5,715 nucleotides of DNA. Origin: CAYLXX01 sp964387955. GTDB lineage: Bacteria; Patescibacteriota; Microgenomatia; UBA1406; GWC2-37-13. Positions 4,296-5,715 of the stretch are shown here, piece by piece. A model generated the notes under the pieces. It was not told the DNA's origin. It saw nothing but the letters and a program-made list of their open reading frames with translations, and ran no database searches. Numbering within the stretch: position 1 is the stretch's first letter; the number at the start of each line of letters is the position of its first letter. The DNA lies in NCBI GenBank assembly GCA_964387955.1, contig CAYLXX010000045.1, forward strand, positions 1-5,715. The letters run 5' to 3'. A program made the position numbers and the translations under genes.

Positions 4296-5534
4296 CTAAA
4301 CGGTTTGATGATTTACTATATATGCTACACAGTTTGTTTCAAATTCCATCTTTTCCCTTAGTTCATCGTCATTGTATTCACCAGCATTTCTCATCATTCT
4401 AACATGTCCACCAACTGGGTCTAGATACTGTAATCCTGTACTTCCTGCTTCAGCAAATACCATAGGCCGAATCGAAAGCAAAATTAGACCTTCATTACCT
4501 CTCGTAAGAGTCGCTCCATAAGTGAAGCCACTAAGTGGGTATATATGAGATGTCAATCCTCTGGCTTTAAGGAGAGAAACTTTATCAAGATATTCCTCTT
4601 GTAAACCTGCAATGTAATATTTCATTGCATCTCTCGTACTATCCTGCATCCAAGTAAGAGTATCTAAATATTGATAGGCTTGTTGTTTTACAACTTTTTG
4701 TCTTCGCCACTGTCCATTTTCACCAATCATTGTAGATTGAGAAAATGTTTTATAGATCTCATTCATAGCAACATGCATTAGTTTTAAATCATTATCAAAA
4801 CTAGCTTTCTTAATATCTTCCCACTCCTTTCCAACTTCGAATCTTATATTTGAGCAGGCATCTTGAGAAAAGGGTGCAATCGGTTGTAAAGAATCAAGAG
4901 GGTGTGCGATAAAATAATCATTAAAAACTAACGACCCTACTACAGCAGCTTCATCTACTAGCTGTCTTCTTTCTACACTACTTTTATGCTCTACTAAGGG
5001 ACTCATATCGCGTTGCATGCTAGCTAATTCTTCTGGTGTCCGGGCAGTCAGTTGTAAATGAAAATTTTTCACACTTTGAGCAGCTTTACGATCACGAGTT
5101 AATGGATCATAGGTATATGAAATAACTGGATATAGACCATTTGCTTCCGAAAAATGAGCAAAAGCTGCACCCGCACTATAAAATGAACTTCTAATCTCTG
5201 GCGGAAAACCAAAGAGGTTATCTATGGCTTCATCATCATATCCTTCTTGCGCCATAACTGTCATCTCATTCATACCATGAGGAATCAACTTTCGTATAAG
5301 TGCCAATCTCCCTGGTCCAGAACATTCTGCATGGATATCAAAAGGAGTCAAAATAGATTGACGTACTGCTTCAAGTTCTCCTAGCTTTTCTCTGTTATCT
5401 TTATAACTAGGTGTACCATTGGGAGCCCTGCGTGGATCACCTTGTACTGAGTACTGTGATACAGGAGTAGATAACCATGAAGCTTCAAGATTGGCTGGCA
5501 AAAGCGAATTTTGCACTCTATCAACATGAGCCAT
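4296..5534 (-). CDS. Unrecognised 412-residue soluble protein, linked to a phosphatase
   Basis: I do not recognise this family. The protein has no signal peptide, TM segment or repeat, so it should be a cytoplasmic protein of about 46 kDa. The N-terminal part (1-65) is polar. Visible motif-like stretches are FDIHAECSGPGR (65-76), SYTYDPLTRDRK (139-150) followed by KNFHLQL (156-162), FIAHPLDSLQP (208-218), LSGFTYGATLTRG (334-346) and DPVGGHVRMMR (372-382). The NFHLQ stretch is faintly like the HPHxQ of GalT/HIT-type transferases, but the first His is absent, so I do not assign it. The ATG at 5532-5534 lies 3 nt after the stop of the phosphatase gene, and the phosphatase coding end carries its Shine-Dalgarno (GGAGAA, 5544-5549). 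Cotranscription and coupled translation suggest a shared pathway. No intrinsic terminator is evident after it. Confidence 0.8.
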   Translation of the reverse strand: MAHVDRVQNSLLPANLEASWLSTPVSQYSVQGDPRRAPNGTPSYKDNREKLGELEAVRQSILTPFDIHAECSGPGRLALIRKLIPHGMNEMTVMAQEGYDDEAIDNLFGFPPEIRSSFYSAGAAFAHFSEANGLYPVISYTYDPLTRDRKAAQSVKNFHLQLTARTPEELASMQRDMSPLVEHKSSVERRQLVDEAAVVGSLVFNDYFIAHPLDSLQPIAPFSQDACSNIRFEVGKEWEDIKKASFDNDLKLMHVAMNEIYKTFSQSTMIGENGQWRRQKVVKQQAYQYLDTLTWMQDSTRDAMKYYIAGLQEEYLDKVSLLKARGLTSHIYPLSGFTYGATLTRGNEGLILLSIRPMVFAEAGSTGLQYLDPVGGHVRMMRNAGEYNDDELREKMEFETNCVAYIVNHQTV

Positions 5535-5537
5535 ACG

Positions 5538-5715
5538 TTATATTTCTCCAAAAAATGATATAAACTTTTTTTCTTCCCAGTCAAATATTGCAATATCAGG
5601 TTGTTTTATCTGTGTGTGTAGTTTAAAGCAATCAACATTTCGGTACTGTGAGGAAAAGAGGGTGAGTATATTTCCATGTGAAACAACTCCTACATATCCT
5701 TTGCTTGCTTCTTTT
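5538..5715 (-). CDS. Histidine phosphatase superfamily protein, C-terminal part (cut by window edge)
   Basis: An open frame enters from the right edge on the minus strand and ends with TAA at 5538-5540, giving the last 58 residues. It contains GYVGVVSHGNILTLF, the typical strand-HG-helix around the second active-site His of the histidine phosphatase (phosphoglycerate-mutase-like) superfamily. The C-terminal strands IAIFDWEEKKFISFF, usual at the end of such domains, follow. The N-terminal RHG motif that holds the phosphorylated His lies outside the window, so the match rests on the C-terminus alone. These enzymes remove phosphate from sugars, nucleotides or proteins; the substrate cannot be told here. 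The gene is upstream of, and 3 nt from, the 412-residue gene. Confidence 0.72.
   Translation of the reverse strand, partial: KEASKGYVGVVSHGNILTLFSSQYRNVDCFKLHTQIKQPDIAIFDWEEKKFISFFGEI

Noticed and set aside
5381..5593. 70-residue minus-strand open frame
   Set aside because: It straddles the junction of the phosphatase and 412-residue genes in another frame; the phosphatase C-terminus explains the sequence after 5538.

Overview
The window looks like chromosomal DNA from a small-genome bacterium of the Candidate Phyla Radiation (Patescibacteria), most likely the Microgenomates group. This is an inference. It rests on AT-rich, tightly packed genes, weak or absent Shine-Dalgarno sites, tRNA genes without an encoded CCA, an ECF sigma factor beside single-domain surface proteins (a glucodextranase-B/Ig-like domain and DUF5666-like domains), and a Thr/Pro-rich secreted tail. 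TGA acts as a normal stop codon, so genetic code 11 fits.

Left part, all on the minus strand (1-1803). The Era GTPase gene (ribosome assembly) is followed 17 nt later by a small VOC/glyoxalase-fold protein gene, then tRNA-His(GTG) with its own extended -10 promoter, then a 73-residue single-pass membrane protein. Just beyond that small gene lies a degenerate copy of the 3' end of tRNA-His. The small gene is therefore bracketed by an intact tRNA and a tRNA 3' fragment in the same orientation, the geometry left by tRNA-targeted integration. A strong promoter-like sequence points off the left edge.

Middle part, plus strand (1806-4075). An ECF-type sigma factor, a two-TM membrane protein and a membrane-anchored Ig-like protein form a translationally coupled operon with 14-nt and 4-nt overlaps. 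A secreted protein with two DUF5666-like repeats, a Cys pair and a Thr/Pro-rich tail follows after 74 nt and ends at a clear intrinsic terminator. I infer an envelope-sensing or envelope-building cassette in which the two-TM protein could act as a non-canonical anti-sigma. The sigma and era genes diverge from start codons 2 nt apart, and their putative -10 elements overlap in the same 13 bases, implying leaderless or near-leaderless mRNAs.

Right part (4090-5715). tRNA-Gln(TTG) on the plus strand has its own extended -10 promoter. Converging on it from the minus strand is a two-gene operon cut by the window edge: the C-terminus of a histidine-phosphatase-superfamily enzyme, then, 3 nt later, a 412-residue soluble protein I do not recognise.

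The most promising leads are the sigma/two-TM/Ig/DUF5666 cassette, the unknown 412-residue partner of the phosphatase, the overlapping divergent promoter, and the tRNA-His 3' duplication.
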